A DNA stretch of 64,000 nucleotides from Flammulina velutipes. Taxonomy: Eukaryota > Basidiomycota > Agaricomycetes > Agaricales > Physalacriaceae. The notes under the pieces were generated by a model. It was not told the origin of the DNA and made no database searches. It was given only the letters and a program-made list of their open reading frames with translations. A program made the position numbers and the translations under genes. Shown here in pieces: positions 23,208 to 35,738 of the stretch. The stretch is taken from the NCBI GenBank assembly GCA_011800155.1, contig CM022372.1, forward strand, positions 1,860,001 to 1,924,000, read 5' to 3'. Numbering within the stretch: position 1 is the stretch's first letter; each line of letters opens with the position of its first letter.

Positions 23208-24687
23208 TCATCCCCAGTTACACCAGATGTTTCCAAAAGCATCTTGAGCTGTCCCTGTTAAACCGTGTCCTTCCTCGCCTTCTTCCCCACTGTCCACATA
23301 TCCTACACCATAGCTATCTGCTGCGGTGAATCGTGGCAGAGGGCACTGGAATTTCAAGAACGTTGGACAAGCGCGATCGACGGCGTTGCATCGCTCTATG
23401 CAAGGGAGGAGTACTTCGTAGGTCTCGTTGTAGGATGGGAAGTTCGGGTTGCGTTGGACCGCAGTTGTGGGTTGACTGGCAAGAGCGGTAAAAACCTTTT
23501 GTGCACTGTCGTTGTCGTCGCGGGAGGAAGAAGACGTGCTTTCTCCGCAGCGAGGAAAGCTGACAGCACAGAGCCATCGTCTGTATTCCCATTGACAGTC
23601 ATTACATGTGACGAGGGGGGAGTAGGCGTCCCGGCCACAAGCAAACGTAGACAGGATGGTAGTGAAGTTGGTTAGAGATGAGATGAGAGGACCAGATATA
23701 TTGGAAGGTAGGTTCGTTGCGTTGTACGTGGAGAAAGGGGCAGCCGGTCGGGGTAGAGGGACTGCGTAGGCTATACCTGGGCAGAACGGGAGTTGCGAGA
23801 GTAGAGGACAAGAGAAAGATGCTAAAGATGTGTTCAGGAAGATTCGAAGGTGGATATTGACAATGCTTACCAGACTTCGTAACAAATGACAAGGGTCCGC
23901 TCACAAGAGCATCGTCTACGACGACATACGCTGTGTAGTTCGTGGACGGAGAGAGGCCACCTAGCGTCCATTGTCTTCTCCAGCCATCGCGATCTTTATT
24001 CCAGAAGCGCTGGTCTATGACGGTGCCTTCAGAGTCCTGTTGCCGTAACGCGCAGCCCGAGAGCAATGAAGGTCTCGCTGAGGTTTTTGTGATAAGAAGG
24101 GACACATTGGACGTGATGAACGAAGAATCTGGGACCGATAGATTTGCTGCGGGGAGGGTATAATTTGGATAGGCCGGTACGAGAGTGGAGGATTGCCAGA
24201 GGGGTGGTGAGAATATTATGGCTTGGTTGTTTGTAGTGTCACCAAGTAGAGGCGGCAAAGACAAAAGCTGATGTTTGGCACCTAAATTGGTGAGAAAATG
24301 GCGCGGATAGGACAGATTGGGCTTACCATTTAATGATATTCCAACCTGGTAGGAAAGACCCCGGCCGGCATTGACAGACAGCACACCGCCATCCGTGAAT
24401 GGGCCAGCAAACTGGCCGTAACCATCCTTCAATGCGATTTCGTAGACGTCTGTGCCTCCTTGTGGCCCGGGATTATCGGCGGTGGACGACGAATTGGTGA
24501 CAAAGAAGCGCAGAGATTGACTATTGCTGTTGCACGCAGCCACAGAAACAGTCAAGTTCTTGGCGGATGGAAGAGTAAAAGACAGAGATTCGTTGAAGCT
24601 GCCTAGTGAATCCAACGATAACTGCTCTTTAGATTGAGCGGCAGCGAGCGCAGCGGTGATCAACAGCCACAAACATTGCGGAAGCAT
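23208..24687 (-). CDS. MID1: MID1 stretch-activated calcium-channel subunit
   Basis: About 460 residues: a signal peptide (LWLLITAALAAAQS), an extracellular beta-rich domain with many NxS/T glycosylation sites, and a C-terminal cysteine-rich domain (CGRDAYSPLVTCNDC, RWLCAVSFPRCG, LLPCIERC, CPTFLKFQCPLP). This matches fungal Mid1, the regulatory subunit paired with Cch1 in the plasma membrane. One intron (about 23872-23824) joins VTKS to ASFSCPLLSQ. A second, 45 nt long, at about 24325-24281 (GTAAGC..TTTAG) is a multiple of three without stop codons, so it could be spliced or retained; spliced reading gives SLNGAKHQ. Stop at 23208. Divergent from the ABHD12-like gene, 144 bp between starts. 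Confidence 0.9.
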
Positions 24688-24831
24688 CGAGCAAAGTCAA
24701 GGTGGCGTCGTGAAGGCTTGAAGCAGAGTCCCAAAGACCGGCCCGATGCCCCGCAGCAGCCATCAAGGCTCGCACGTGACTGGCACCTGTTGAAATTTGC
24801 AGTAGACGCGTTCTCTCCATTTACGACCATC
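24688..24831. promoter_or_regulatory. 144-bp bidirectional promoter, MID1 / ABHD12-like
   Basis: The interval between divergent start codons; it must supply both promoters. No obvious TATA element. Confidence 0.45.
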
Positions 24832-26272
24832 ATGGATGCCCTCATAACGAATCCGTTCTTTCAAAAGGCGCGCACAACATTTGCTATCCTTGGTGGCGTC
24901 TATGTCGTTGCCATAGGCTTGCTTACAGTACCGTACTTTCAACGACAGTGAGTTGTTAATCATGTTCAGGTTCGCTCGTCTAACAGACTCACAGTACCCT
25001 CTACCTGAACGCCCTACGGTGGCCGTGGAATGCCAACTTTGACGCCCCGGAGAAGTACGGGCTAGCACGTTTGTGGCTTCTCCTGTCGTTGCCAGCCTCT
25101 TTCGACTAACAATGCAACAGCGAACAAGACTTACAACTTCAAGATACAGACCTCCGATAACGAAACCCTTGGATCCTGGTTCATACTCTCCGACAGCATA
25201 TACCAGGCCGTGCCATTCCCACCCCCGTCCCCTCTCAGTCTCATTCCTGAAGCTATCAGGCAACATCCCACCATACTCTTCCTCCACGGAAATGCCGCCA
25301 CACGCGCCTTTTCCGCTCGCGTACAACACTACTCTGCTTTCTCATCCCGTCTACGCGCAAATGTCCTCGCTATCGACTATCGTGGGTTCGGCGAAAGCTC
25401 AGGATCCCCGAGCGAAGACGGTCTCGTTCGCGACGCCCGTGCTGCGTGGGAATGGCTCATCAGCCAAGGTGCACGCGGCGAGGATATTCTCATCATGGGC
25501 CACAGCCTCGGAACTGGTGTTGGTGCCCGTTTGGCCGCTGAACTTTCAGACGAGAACGTTCCTTATCGGGGGGTTGTTCTCATGAGTCCTTTCTCCAGCA
25601 TTGAGGAAGTCCTCAAGACATACAACATCCTGGGTACCGTACCGCTTATGAAACCTCTCGCCATGATCCCTTATGCGACGAGTAAGCATCTCATGACGTT
25701 CATTGTCATTCTTTCTAATTGGTTCTCTCCAGATGTCGTATCGGCTGCTCTTATCCACAAGTTCGATACGCTGAGTGCCGTTCCAGTAGGTTTATCTGTT
25801 CCTCAAGAGACTTGGCGCTAAATTATCCACAGAGAATACAAGGCGAAGTTGTCATAGTTCATGCCGGTATGTCGTAAGCCCAGCCATTCATTGCACAACC
25901 TTACTTATCCATCCGTCAGAAAATGACTGGGACATCCCGTATACACACTCTGAAGTCCTCTTCAACGCATTCCTCGAGCCCCATCTACCGGTCGTAAAGC
26001 TTCCCAAAGATCCTGCATCACTTTCCAAAGATGAATGGTCCACCTTTACCTCCCAAGTGGCTCGGCGAAAGGAACGAAGAGACGAACTTGTCAAGCAGAC
26101 CAAGCTTGAACACTTTGCCAACATTGAGGAGTTTACGGATGGAACGCGTGATGTTATGTTCATCAAGCTTGCGCAAGGCGGACACGACTATGTTGGGACG
26201 CAGGAAGGCCTGCAAGATATCATTGGAACGAAGTATGGTTTTATACGTGATCGACTGATGATCGAGAACTAG
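24832..26272 (+). CDS. ABHD12-like alpha/beta hydrolase (lipase)
   Basis: Multi-exon gene, about 375 residues. An N-terminal single TM helix (TFAILGGVYVVAIGLLTVPYF) is followed by an alpha/beta hydrolase domain: oxyanion motif LFLHGNAAT, strand LAIDYRGFGESSG, nucleophile elbow GHSLGTG (Ser), probable Asp in HAENDWDIPY, and catalytic His in AQGGHDYVGTQ. Membrane-anchored members of this family hydrolyse monoacylglycerols and lysophosphatidylserine (human ABHD12, yeast YNL320W-type relatives). The substrate here is inferred only from the family. Start at 24832 (MDALITNPF) directly precedes the TM helix; upstream in-frame codons overlap the MID1 promoter. Ends RDRLMIEN. Confidence 0.87.
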
Positions 26273-26502
26273 GAAGATAGAGCTTTGGTGAGTTTCTTCT
26301 TTTGTCGCCATGCTGTCTTCTGACTTTTTCTTACAGTATTGACTACGACGTATCTAACTGCAAGATTTAGATAGTATGATTAATTGACTCACCTGTTCCA
26401 TACTCCCCAAGGCTGTGAACAAGGCTGTGTGGCGGTAGGCTTTTCTCAGTTCCGGAGCCCCCTTTTTGTCTTATTTTTTTATTCTCACGGTTTTGCCGTA
26501 CC

Positions 26503-27551
26503 ATGACCGCCACCACCACTACCAAGTACGCTACTCTGCCCAGCAGCGACATGGACGCCAATGCCGCGATCGACCCGTCTTATACGAACGCTCCGGTTTC
26601 GGCTACGTCGTCGAGTACCAACTTGAACCTGGACAACGAAAGTACTCCTATGATCAGCGGCAATACTGCTACCTCGACGACTGAACCTGCTGTTGGTATC
26701 AACAATGTAGCCACCAGCGCGCCTGCCCCGCCTGCTACCAGATCGACTCCCTCTCCTACAATCGCCCAGGCCCCCGTACCTCACAAGTGGCTACGTCTCT
26801 TGATGGGCATAAACATACTCATAGTCATCATGGGTTATGCATACATTATCTCGGTTCCCCTCGAAAACGTCAATTCCATGGGATTCAATGGTCTTGCCAT
26901 GATTGGGGTAGGCCTTTCCATGTCTATCCTCTTCTACACAATGTTTGCGGTAGAGAACAAGGACAATCAGGCGAGGTTGTTCCTGTGGGTAGTCTTTCTG
27001 CTATTTCTTTGGTGTATGGTTTCCTATCAGTGTTCTCTGACCTTGATCTAATTCTCAACGCCCGTAGACCCTCTTGATGCCGCCCGAATTCCGTGTGGTA
27101 TCCCAATATCCGCGGACAACCCTACTCCGTGCCTCAACAAGGGAATCAGTTCTGGGGTACGTTATGTTATGATAAACCTTTTTGTGCTAACAACGACTCC
27201 TAGTTATCTGGCTACTTGATCATTCTGCTCACCTTCCACGCAGCGACCATATCACTCCGACTCGGTAGTCTCAAAGGTACCGGAGCGTATGGCGAGCTCC
27301 ATACAGCCGTGTTCGTTGGGCTGTTAGGCGTGTTCATGTGGATTCCGAGAAAGGCTGCCGATACGGGGTCGACAGTTGCGCCTAGAGTGGAAACGGTAGC
27401 TTCCGATCCAGCCCCAGTCATTGTCAAGGATGTCGACGAGCCTCTGCCCCCGTCTGACCAGGTGAGTCTGTGGTTCCAGTTGTGCAGTCAAATTCTAATA
27501 TTTCTGGGTAAGCAGGGAACTCGACGTCTAGATGCATCAGACATGGTCTGA
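26503..27551 (+). CDS. Unknown four-TM membrane protein with Thr/Ser/Pro-rich N-terminus
   Basis: Four exons. About 95 residues of low-complexity Thr/Ser/Ala/Pro precede four predicted TM helices: LLMGINILIVIMGYAYIIS, FNGLAMIGVGLSMSILFYT, LFLWVVFLLFLW, and after splicing GYLIILLTFHAATISLRL and AVFVGLLGVFMWIP. A cysteine-containing loop (RIPCGIPISADNPTPCLNK) is created by splicing at about 27013/27066. The last intron (GTGAGT, about 27461) joins PPSDQ to GTRRLDASDMV at the stop. I do not recognise the family; layout is typical for basidiomycete membrane proteins. Confidence 0.7.
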
Positions 27552-27795
27552 ACATGTGTGGCAGCTCAGTTTCACTCTACTAACATGGATCATAAAATCC
27601 TGAGTATAAGTTCAGTGTATCTACTTGAAGTTATTAGCACGGTGTAATGTGTGGCAATAGACTGAATCAGAATACTGCTTTATTCATCAGACTATGCTAA
27701 CGAGGAACCGTGGTTGGCCGTCATTAGATTTTGAGAGCAGGTCCAAAGTTGATGAACATATCAATGGTAATACATACTATACAATTTAGTTGAGT

Positions 27796-30700
27796 TTAGA
27801 TCCCACTCCACTCGAAATACTCCTCGAGTACAACATTCCCGTTCAGGACAAGTCTATCACTGCTACTCCCCACCTTCACCACGTACTCTCCCTTCTCCAC
27901 CACCCACAAATTAATCTTATCGTCCCAGTACGACACCGCATATTTATCGAGTTTGATGTCCACCCTCTGCGTCTTTCCCACCTCCAGGTCCCGCACTTTC
28001 GCAAACCCTCGAAGTTGCAGAGGCGGGTGAGTGAGTTCGCTCGTCTGCGGAAGAGACATGTACACCTGGACGGTCTCGCTGCCCTTGACGGTCCCAGTAT
28101 TCTTCACATCGAGGGATATCGTGATCTCTACCTCCTTCTCCGAGATGGTAGGCTTCGAGACGGCCAGAGCAGAGAATTCGAAAGTCGTATACGAAAGGCC
28201 GTGTCTACCAAAAAAGATCAGACAACTAAATCCCAAACAAAGGAAAACTTCGTGGACTCACCCAAAAGCAAAGGCGGGCTCAATCTTGCGGTGTTGATAA
28301 TGCTTGTAGCCGACATATAAGTCTTCGGCATATCGCACCTGTTACAACTTCAGCCATTAAGCCCAACCATTATCACTGACACGTACCTTTCCGTTCTCTG
28401 AATGGAAGTGGCCGAAAGACGGAAGATCCTCTTCAGCCTTGGGGAACGTCAACGTGAGTTTTCCAGACGGGTTGTGCTTGCCGAACAACATGTCGGCGAT
28501 CGCGTCTCCCGTGGCGTTGCCCAAGTACCACGCTTGGACAATGGCTGGAACCTCGTCAGCCCAAGGCAGAGTAACAGATGATCCCTAGATACCCATGAGC
28601 ACCAGCGCATTGCATTGAAAATTCTTTCCAAAAATAACTCACCGCCTGGATGACCACGATTGTGTTGGGGTTGGCAGCCACCACCTTCCTGACAAGTTCA
28701 TCCGATCGGCCAGGTAAAGCAAGAGTCTTGCGGTCATAGCCCTCGCTCTCCCAATCAGCGTTGTTTCCGACAATAGCAATGACGACATCGGCGTCCTTGG
28801 CAACTTTCACGGCATCAGCTATGAGGGCTTCCTCTTCGACGACGGCAGCGCCACCCAGACGAACACCAGCAAAGCTATAATTGACGTCAAAAAACTGGAA
28901 TAGAGTCAAGTTCAAATACACTTACGTGTCCATAAGAATCTCATCCTCGTCGCCATCTGCAGGCCCACGAACGTCGCAGTACTCGACCAATACTTCATGC
29001 TTGACGCCAGCCTTAAGAAGGTATACACCTTTCTCCTCCACTGTGCCCGCCCCAAAGAACCCTTCACCTCGTCGTTGACGTGTCCAGTTGTCAATGACCA
29101 AGTTCCCGTCAACGTACAGCCTGGCGCGTCCAGCGACCTCCAGTCCAAATTCGAAGTCGGTGTCGGTGTCGCGAGGTTTCAAGAAGCCGCGTAGCCTCAA
29201 CGTCCATCTGCGCGTAATCCCCTTGGGTGACGAGGTGCTGATCAATAGCCGCGTCTCGTCGATGCGTTGCGTAAAGAAAGGTTTGGCGAGAGGCACCATA
29301 CTGTCGTCGTTCTCGTGCGCGTACCAATCTCCAACCCATCCTGGCTCTCCGTTCTCCGTGAGTAGCTCGTATTCAAGTGTCGGTAGGGACTTGAACGTCC
29401 TCGCGCCCTCGGCATATGTAACCTCAACATCTCCCAAGGCGTTGATAATCCCATCGTAGGGCGTAACGAAGTAGGAAGGCTTCAGCGCAGCGGAACCTCC
29501 ACCGGAGAGGACGATCGATTTGGCATTGCCACCGACGATAGCGACCTTCTTGACCTTCTTGGCATCGAGTGGGAGGATATTCGAGTCGTTCTTCAACAAG
29601 ACAATGGACTCGGCGGCAACTCGTCGGAGGAGCCCTCTGGTTTCATCGGTGTCCACCGTACGCTCCTCACCATCCCCGTCCAGAATCTCGGGACATTCCT
29701 TCGCACATCGCTGGACTAATTCGAGGACTGCACGAGCACGCTCTTTGATGGTTCGGAGAGTGAGCTTTCGGGAACCGATGGATCTTGTCATGAGATCCAG
29801 AGTACGCCACTTGTATGTTCCGGGCATTTCGAGATCTAAACCCGCCTTGATACTTAGGTCGATGCTGTAGACTCCTAGCCTGTCAATGGAAATGAAAACG
29901 AGTCACTAACGCAAATGTCAGAAATGGAAGGAAACTTGCCAGTCGCTCATGGTCATTCCCGTGAACTTCCATTCGTCCCGCAGAACCTGCTTCAGGAGGA
30001 AAGGATTCTCTGACGCGTGCACACCATTGACGCGATTGTAACTGCATTTTTGTTCATGTTTTGTGACCACAAAGAAGACAGGAAGACTTACGCTGTCATG
30101 AACGACCATGGTTTTGCGTGTTTCTGAGCCAACATGAATGGCATCAGATAGATCTCGCGTAGGGCCCGGTCACTAATGATACTGTCGGAGCCCATACGAT
30201 CGTCTTCCTTGTCGTTGCCAGTAAAATGCTTGATGGTCGTTCCGATTCCGCCAGATTGGATGCCTTTCACATACGCAGCTGCAATCATACCGGACAAGTA
30301 AGGATCCTCGGAGAAACTCTCGAAGCTCTATCACCAAGTTCAGGCTGGGTCCACTAAGTGTCAAACAAACGTACCCTTCCTCCAAGTGGGTTCTATGACA
30401 GCTAATTAAACAAACCACAAATGCATTTAAAGTAGAAGCGTACTCACGCGTTGAATGTTACAAGTTGGTGCAAGAATAACTGACGCAGCGCGCAGCTTGG
30501 CTTCTTCCGCAAGCAACTTGAGGCCAACAGTTTTAATGAGCTCTGTATCCCATGTAGCCGCCATTCCGGTAGATGACTGTAGGACATAGTAAGTGAAAAG
30601 ATTCATCAATCAGGTTGAGACCTACGGGAAGACATTTCGCAGGTGTGCTCATGAGGAAGTGGTTTCCTCGGACACCATTCGGGCCGTCAGAAACCTACAG

Positions 30701-30885
30701 AAAGATGGTCAGATAAGTCAACATTCAAAACGTCTATTATTTACCTTGATAGCTGGGACGCCCAGTCGAGGAATCCCATGGGTATGCCAAAAGCCAACAC
30801 CAGCCGTCAAGAGAATGGCTTCATCGCTAGTTAGCTGAGCAACAATTTCATCGATATCTGCCTTGGCAAAGTCTGAGGGAGGCAT
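27796..30885 (-). CDS. GH3 beta-glucosidase with PA14 insert
   Basis: Multi-exon gene, about 860 residues. The N-terminal GH3 barrel contains HGIPRLGVPAIKVSDGPNG, then GRSFESFSEDPYLSG, KHFTGNDKEDDR and the catalytic nucleophile in GMTMSDW. A PA14 domain (around GFLKPRDTDTDFEFGLEVAG and YVDGNLVIDNW) sits in the second lobe, as in fungal and bacterial PA14-bearing GH3 enzymes. The C-terminal fibronectin III-like domain has FGHGLSYTTFEF. No signal peptide follows the ATG at 30885 (MPPSDFAKADID), so the enzyme is probably intracellular. It should hydrolyse terminal beta-glucosides such as cellobiose. The start is supported by a Kozak-like context and by N-terminal alignment with family members. 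Confidence 0.93.
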
Positions 30886-31739
30886 GGCGATAAAAAGTAG
30901 AGAAATTTATCCGTCGACGCTTTAAAAACACAGAATGTCGATTCCCCGAGGATTTTCCGGTATGTCGAGGAGGAGCGCATGAGAGTGTCAGCTGCTGAGG
31001 CGCTTAAAGTCTTCAGCGTCGAATACGGGAAGCTTGTCCGACTATCGGCGTCCGAAAGGTCGTCGAGTTATAACCCAATCAATCCGGCATAGCCTGAGGA
31101 TGTCAATCGCTATCGTCCCAGTTTCTCTTCCAGCCCGTAGAAGATTGAAACTTCCCGGAGTAGGTAGCAATACGGTTTCTGGGAAGGATCGGAGAATGAC
31201 ACCGAAATGTTGGGTAGGCGCGGGCAAGGCTACGGCAAGGTCCCACTCGTAGTTGAAATTTGAAGGCTTGACGCGCGGGGAAAATTCATGTCCTGTGTCA
31301 TATAGATTGCCGTAATGTACAGGGATACCTCTTGAGTCCAAACGAGTGCAGCGAAATGCAGTCGATAAATGGTGATGTATGCCAGCTGAGTACACAAGGA
31401 CTGTGAATACTACATCGCCTTTCTTAGATCTGCGTCATAATTAACAGGATGCCATTGATGTAGAACAAGATACGACTCACGATTTGTTGTCTATCGAAAG
31501 CCTCACTAGTAAAGTAGTAGCATGGACATGACCCACGATGGAGGTCGAGAGCAGAAGAAGGTGAAGTTCTCAGTTGTCACGTGTTCCTTTCAAACGTTTT
31601 CGCGAATTTATTCGTTCGACGTACATGATACATAGTGGTACTGTTAGTAACCTGAGAAGCTCCACTAGCATGAATTTCCTGTAATAGGTCTGTCTTATTC
31701 TACGACTTTCTAAGAATTATAATCAGCGGCACAAGGATC
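30886..31739. other. Intergenic region with an unassigned antisense ORF
   Basis: About 850 bp between two minus-strand genes; it should hold the GH3 promoter. A minus-strand open frame at 31042-31395 (117 codons, KPSNFNYEWDLAVALP) has no recognised domain, splice partner or neighbour support, so it is not called as a gene. Confidence 0.35.
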
Positions 31740-33489
31740 CTAAGAATCCCAAATAGCACCGAATGCTGGGATACCCCGACTCATCAGCCCATAGACCACC
31801 TTCTTGGTCAACGGCTCGTTCGATATAATCACCACTGCCTCAGCGTCAAAGTCCTGGACCAACTTGTAAGTCAACTTGACCATGTCAGGGCGGCCATATA
31901 CACGAGTATCTAACAATCATTCATCAATATCCAGCGAAATGATTATCGAGAGATAACCTACCATAGATAACAGCACCCGGTTCAGCCTCAGTCACACTAT
32001 TGACCAAGTCGTCGCCAAACGTCTTCCTAATATTTGATCCAGTCCAAAGTAGCCTTGCAGGCTGGCGTTTGTCGAAGAGGCATGGGGCGATGGGTCCGAT
32101 ACCACTACCTGTGGCGACGAAAACCACACGGCGGAACATGATATTGACTCGGAGGACGCCAGATACAGGTGTACCTCGCACCCATATTTCCTTGGGCGGG
32201 TTTTGAATAAGCTTCTTTGTCCAGTCACCGGCCTGAGAGACGACAAGGGAGAATTCGTCGGTTCCAGGGACAGGTACGTTCGCAAAGGCGTGCCACTCAT
32301 GGAGAGGGTCTAAAGAGATACGACTGAAGGAGCCAGGAACGGGAGCTGGCTTGAAGCCGAAGACTAGATTTGTAGGAAGTAGTGAGAATTGGAACTTGAA
32401 GAAGAAATAGAAGCTTACCCTTATAGTTAACAAAGAGACGTACAGCGTGGTCTGATAAGACAACACTGCGGACGGGAATTTTACGAAGTCGTGTCCACGG
32501 GAGAGCGAGAGAAGCTGTCGAATTGGGATAAGTTTCACATGTTAAGCTCACTTATTGCATCACACGTACCCGTTATGACGAACATCAACCACATAGGTGC
32601 AGAATGGACGAGGGCATAACCGAGAGATGCGGTACCCCTCCAGTCGTTCGTGAGGAGCACCACCTGCGCCCAGACCATGGCAGTAGCAGTCCACCCAGCA
32701 AATCGATGGATCCGTTCGAAAGTATCATGACTCTTGCTTCTGAAAGCAGGGATTGCAAAAATGATAATGCCGACGAGGAAGGCCAGGATTAACCAGCTGA
32801 TCGTTACAGTCGCTACCGAGATCTACCAAATGTGTGTTTAGAATAGAAGGGTTCATAGAAGAGTGACAGGCTTACTGGGCTATCACCACTGACGAGTTCT
32901 TGAGTGCCTTGAGCAGCCAAAGCAGCTAGCCAGACGGTTCCAGACACCGCGGCACCTGAATGGATGCCTCCCAGATGGTACACCCGAGCCATCAAGAGGC
33001 GAAACCATAGAGGCCATCTGTATGCGACGTATGTGAGAAAGGAGTGGAGATCATATAGAGAGATCAAAGAACGCACGAAGTAGGCACCGCAGTGAAGAAG
33101 TCGAAAAAGGCATTCACAACGTAGTCTTGTCGCATTAGAATCGCGACAAAGATGTTGGCCACGGTGATCAAACCCAACCTCTGAGAGGTCACGCCGTACA
33201 CGAATAGTGCGATGAGAATACCGATATTCGCTGCGAAGACCACACCGAAGAGACGATGGTAGATCGTGAATATGAGATGGCGGAGATCGCGCATCACCTT
33301 TCCCTCCTTCTTTTCCGGAATGTTCGCCTCTAGGTAGCCGTCCCATGGAAGTTTTTCGAGAACACTAGAGGTCTCGGACTTGATCGATGGGTCGCCAACG
33401 ACTGTAGACTCTTTGGTGTCACTGCCGAGAGCGCTTGGGCTCGAAGACCCGTAGGAAAGAGAAGGTAAAGTGGATGCGGGAGTGCTCAT
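31740..33489 (-). CDS. TmpL-like integral membrane FAD/NAD(P)-binding reductase
   Basis: Multi-exon gene, about 490 residues. A polar N-terminus (MSTPASTLPSLSYGS) precedes several TM helices (IYHRLFGVVFAANIGILIAL, LITVANIFVAILM, ISWLILAFLVGIIIFAIP, and others), with histidines in YHLGGIHSGA and DTFERIHRFAGW. The cytosolic part resembles a flavin/NAD(P) reductase: SDHAVRLFVNY, PGSFSRISLDPLHEWHAFA, and VVFVATGSGIGP. The end, ISNEPLTKKVVYGLM then SRGIPAFGAIWDS, matches my memory of the C-terminal half of TmpL-type proteins, in which it is fused to an AMP-binding domain. No AMP-binding domain is present here. A role in redox homeostasis is inferred from the family only. Stop at 31740-31742. Confidence 0.75.
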
Positions 33490-34688
33490 CGTGGTGCTCT
33501 AGCTGAAGCGTCAACAAATGTTGGATACCATCACTGAGACTCCAATGGCCTTTATACTACCGCGATGCTAGACCGTTGTGACAGTCCAACGTACGCAGAT
33601 AGTTCCATTCCGAATTCGTATGGCTGAGATAGCATAGAAGATCAAAGATTTGCACTCAACATGACGAGATGCTGGCTAGTAGTGAGCCGGCTGTCTGCGA
33701 AAAGGCGCATCTAAATCAAAGATACGGAGGTTCAAGTGGACCTTCCGCGTTCGGACGCAAATCTGAAAATTTACTTTGATACGTGGACACGTTTGATCTG
33801 CATTGAACAGTTATATTGATCATGAACTGTATCGTTTGAATAAGTCGTGAGTACATCCATGTAGTCCAGCCGGAACAGAGAACCTACAGGATATTTCCCG
33901 AATGTGGCGTTGCATATCCAAGGCGGCTCAAGACCAACTTGGCATCGCAGCAGACCTAGAGAATACTGCTGAAGAGTCAAAAGATGTCCGAACTGTTTTC
34001 GAGTCGGGAGGGATAGCTTTAGTGGCGCGGCAATGGACCAAGCATGTGGAAAGAAAGAAAGTAGATATACCTCCATGGAAAAACCGCTGTAGATTCTGCA
34101 GGGAAGCCATCCATCCTTAGTTCGACGAAGGTATCAGACAATAGAAGTCCAAATGGTACGTGGCTTGTAACCGCCACGGTCATGGTTCCTCATGTTCGGC
34201 AACTCCATGTGTACAACGGCGTAGAATTGAAGCAACATCCCAATACAGTGTTATGTCGGGGTTCCCCCCTCGAAAAGCTGACAATCAAAAAGAAAAACAT
34301 AGTTCCTAGGCGATGACTGTTTGAGGACTCGGACGGACAAGTTTCGGAATACTTCGTGGAGGCGCGCGTTTGGTGTAGGAAGGGAGCGCCGAGATAGTAA
34401 GACCATCAGCGCTGTTCCATAATCAAAACCAACAGACTGAGGAAAATTGCCATGATGGGTATTGTTGAAGAGTCGTGAAGTCACGTGAAACTTATGATCG
34501 AAAAAGCTGGGTTTGCTTCTGAATGTTAACCACCAGGGCCTGCTTTCAATTATTCGCTTGATTTCTTTGCTGTGACTTCGTCTGGGCTGCGCATTGCGCA
34601 ATATACACCAGTTCGACGAGTATGTCTATCATTTTATCTCCTCCGACAGAGCAGCGGGCTCAAATAGTGATTGACAGTCTAATCATTT
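33490..34688. other. Intergenic region without a confident gene
   Basis: About 1.2 kb containing the divergent promoters of the TmpL-like and BCD1 genes. Overlapping short ORFs occur on both strands near 33770-34120 and 34251-34601, none with a recognised domain, consistent introns or homologous-looking composition. The + strand frame at 33902-34120 has a helical, charged translation and could be a degenerate exon. Confidence 0.35.
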
Positions 34689-35595
34689 ATGGCGTCGCTT
34701 CCATCCGCCTCCCAACAGACAATCTGTCCAATATGTAAACAGAATCCAACAAAATACACCTGTCCAGGCTGCTCTACTCCCACTTGCTCTCTAAGCTGTT
34801 CCAAAGGGCATAAATCTCAAACTGGCTGTTCCGGACAACGCAACCAGGTGGCATACGTTCCGATGAACAAATACGGCTGGGGGCAAATGATGAATGACTA
34901 CACTTATCTCGAGGAAGTCGGACGCCGCGCCATGGATTTGAAGGGCAAGACCAAAGACCATGCGAATTTTAAAAAGGGGAAGAACAAACGCGATATCCTC
35001 CAATCATACCTCACCGCGCAAGGCATCGATATGGAACAGCTTCCTCTTGGAATGTCGCGGAGGAAATTAAATCAATCGACGTTCGACGTAAAGTGCGTTC
35101 AGCGCAACCCCATTTTTTATCATCTCTTACATTGTTGTCAGATCGCAGACCGTGTTTCTGACCGTCGAGGTCAGGACACATTCTTCCAGTACATCCAAGA
35201 CGTCAACAATCACTCACAGACATCGTCTGGATGCTACTCTAGACTCGTTCATGAACGCGCACCCTTCATCGTGGTGTACATTCGGAGACGACTCTCTCGA
35301 CATGTCCATGTCCCTCGGCCAGGCTCTGAACGGCCGATCCTTCGTTGAGTTCCCAGCCTTCGATCTATGGGAAGAGAAGCCTCGTAAGCTTGGCCCGAAC
35401 GCAATGAGGAATCTCATTGGTGGCTACAACAGTGACGATGATGTTCATCACGAATCGTCCATGGTCCCCGTTGGGATGTCACTCCTGGACGCGTATGGTT
35501 CAGACTCGGATTTAGATGCCCGTGTATCAGAGGAAGAGCACAGCGAAGACGAAGTGGACTGGGGGCACTCTGATGATGATAGCGCCATCGCATAG
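34689..35595 (+). CDS. BCD1: Box C/D snoRNA protein 1 (BCD1/ZNHIT6), HIT zinc finger
   Basis: Two exons, about 285 residues. The N-terminus carries a HIT-type zinc finger: C-x2-C in ICPIC, then YTCPGCSTPTCSLSCSKGH and a final Cys in TGCSG, at residues about 12-50. Then VPMNKYGWGQMMNDYTYLEE and the DILQSYLTAQGIDMEQLPLG region are typical of BCD1. The single intron (about 35092-35141, GTGCGT..TGTCAG) joins DVK to SQTVFLTVEVRT. A downstream segment with DLWEEKPRKLG and an acidic tail complete the protein. BCD1 loads NOP58 during box C/D snoRNP assembly in the nucleus. The finger cysteines appear complete. Confidence 0.9.
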
Positions 35596-35738
35596 CTCCA
35601 TGACCTTTTTGATAAGAACTGTAGGTTCCTCTGCTTCTTTTCACGTTATAATCGTTGACGAACATTCCAGGATCGTTGTACCTCTGAAATCGAGATCATG
35701 TCCATCTTCAGCAACATATGCGTCATCGGGACAATATT

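Noticed and set aside
32813..33346. 177-codon minus-strand ORF
   Set aside because: It is an out-of-frame shadow of the TmpL-like exons on the same strand; the true frame carries the TM helices and histidines.
33771..34120. Overlapping ORFs on both strands
   Set aside because: Neither has a recognised domain or supporting splice structure; each may be chance, so no gene is called.
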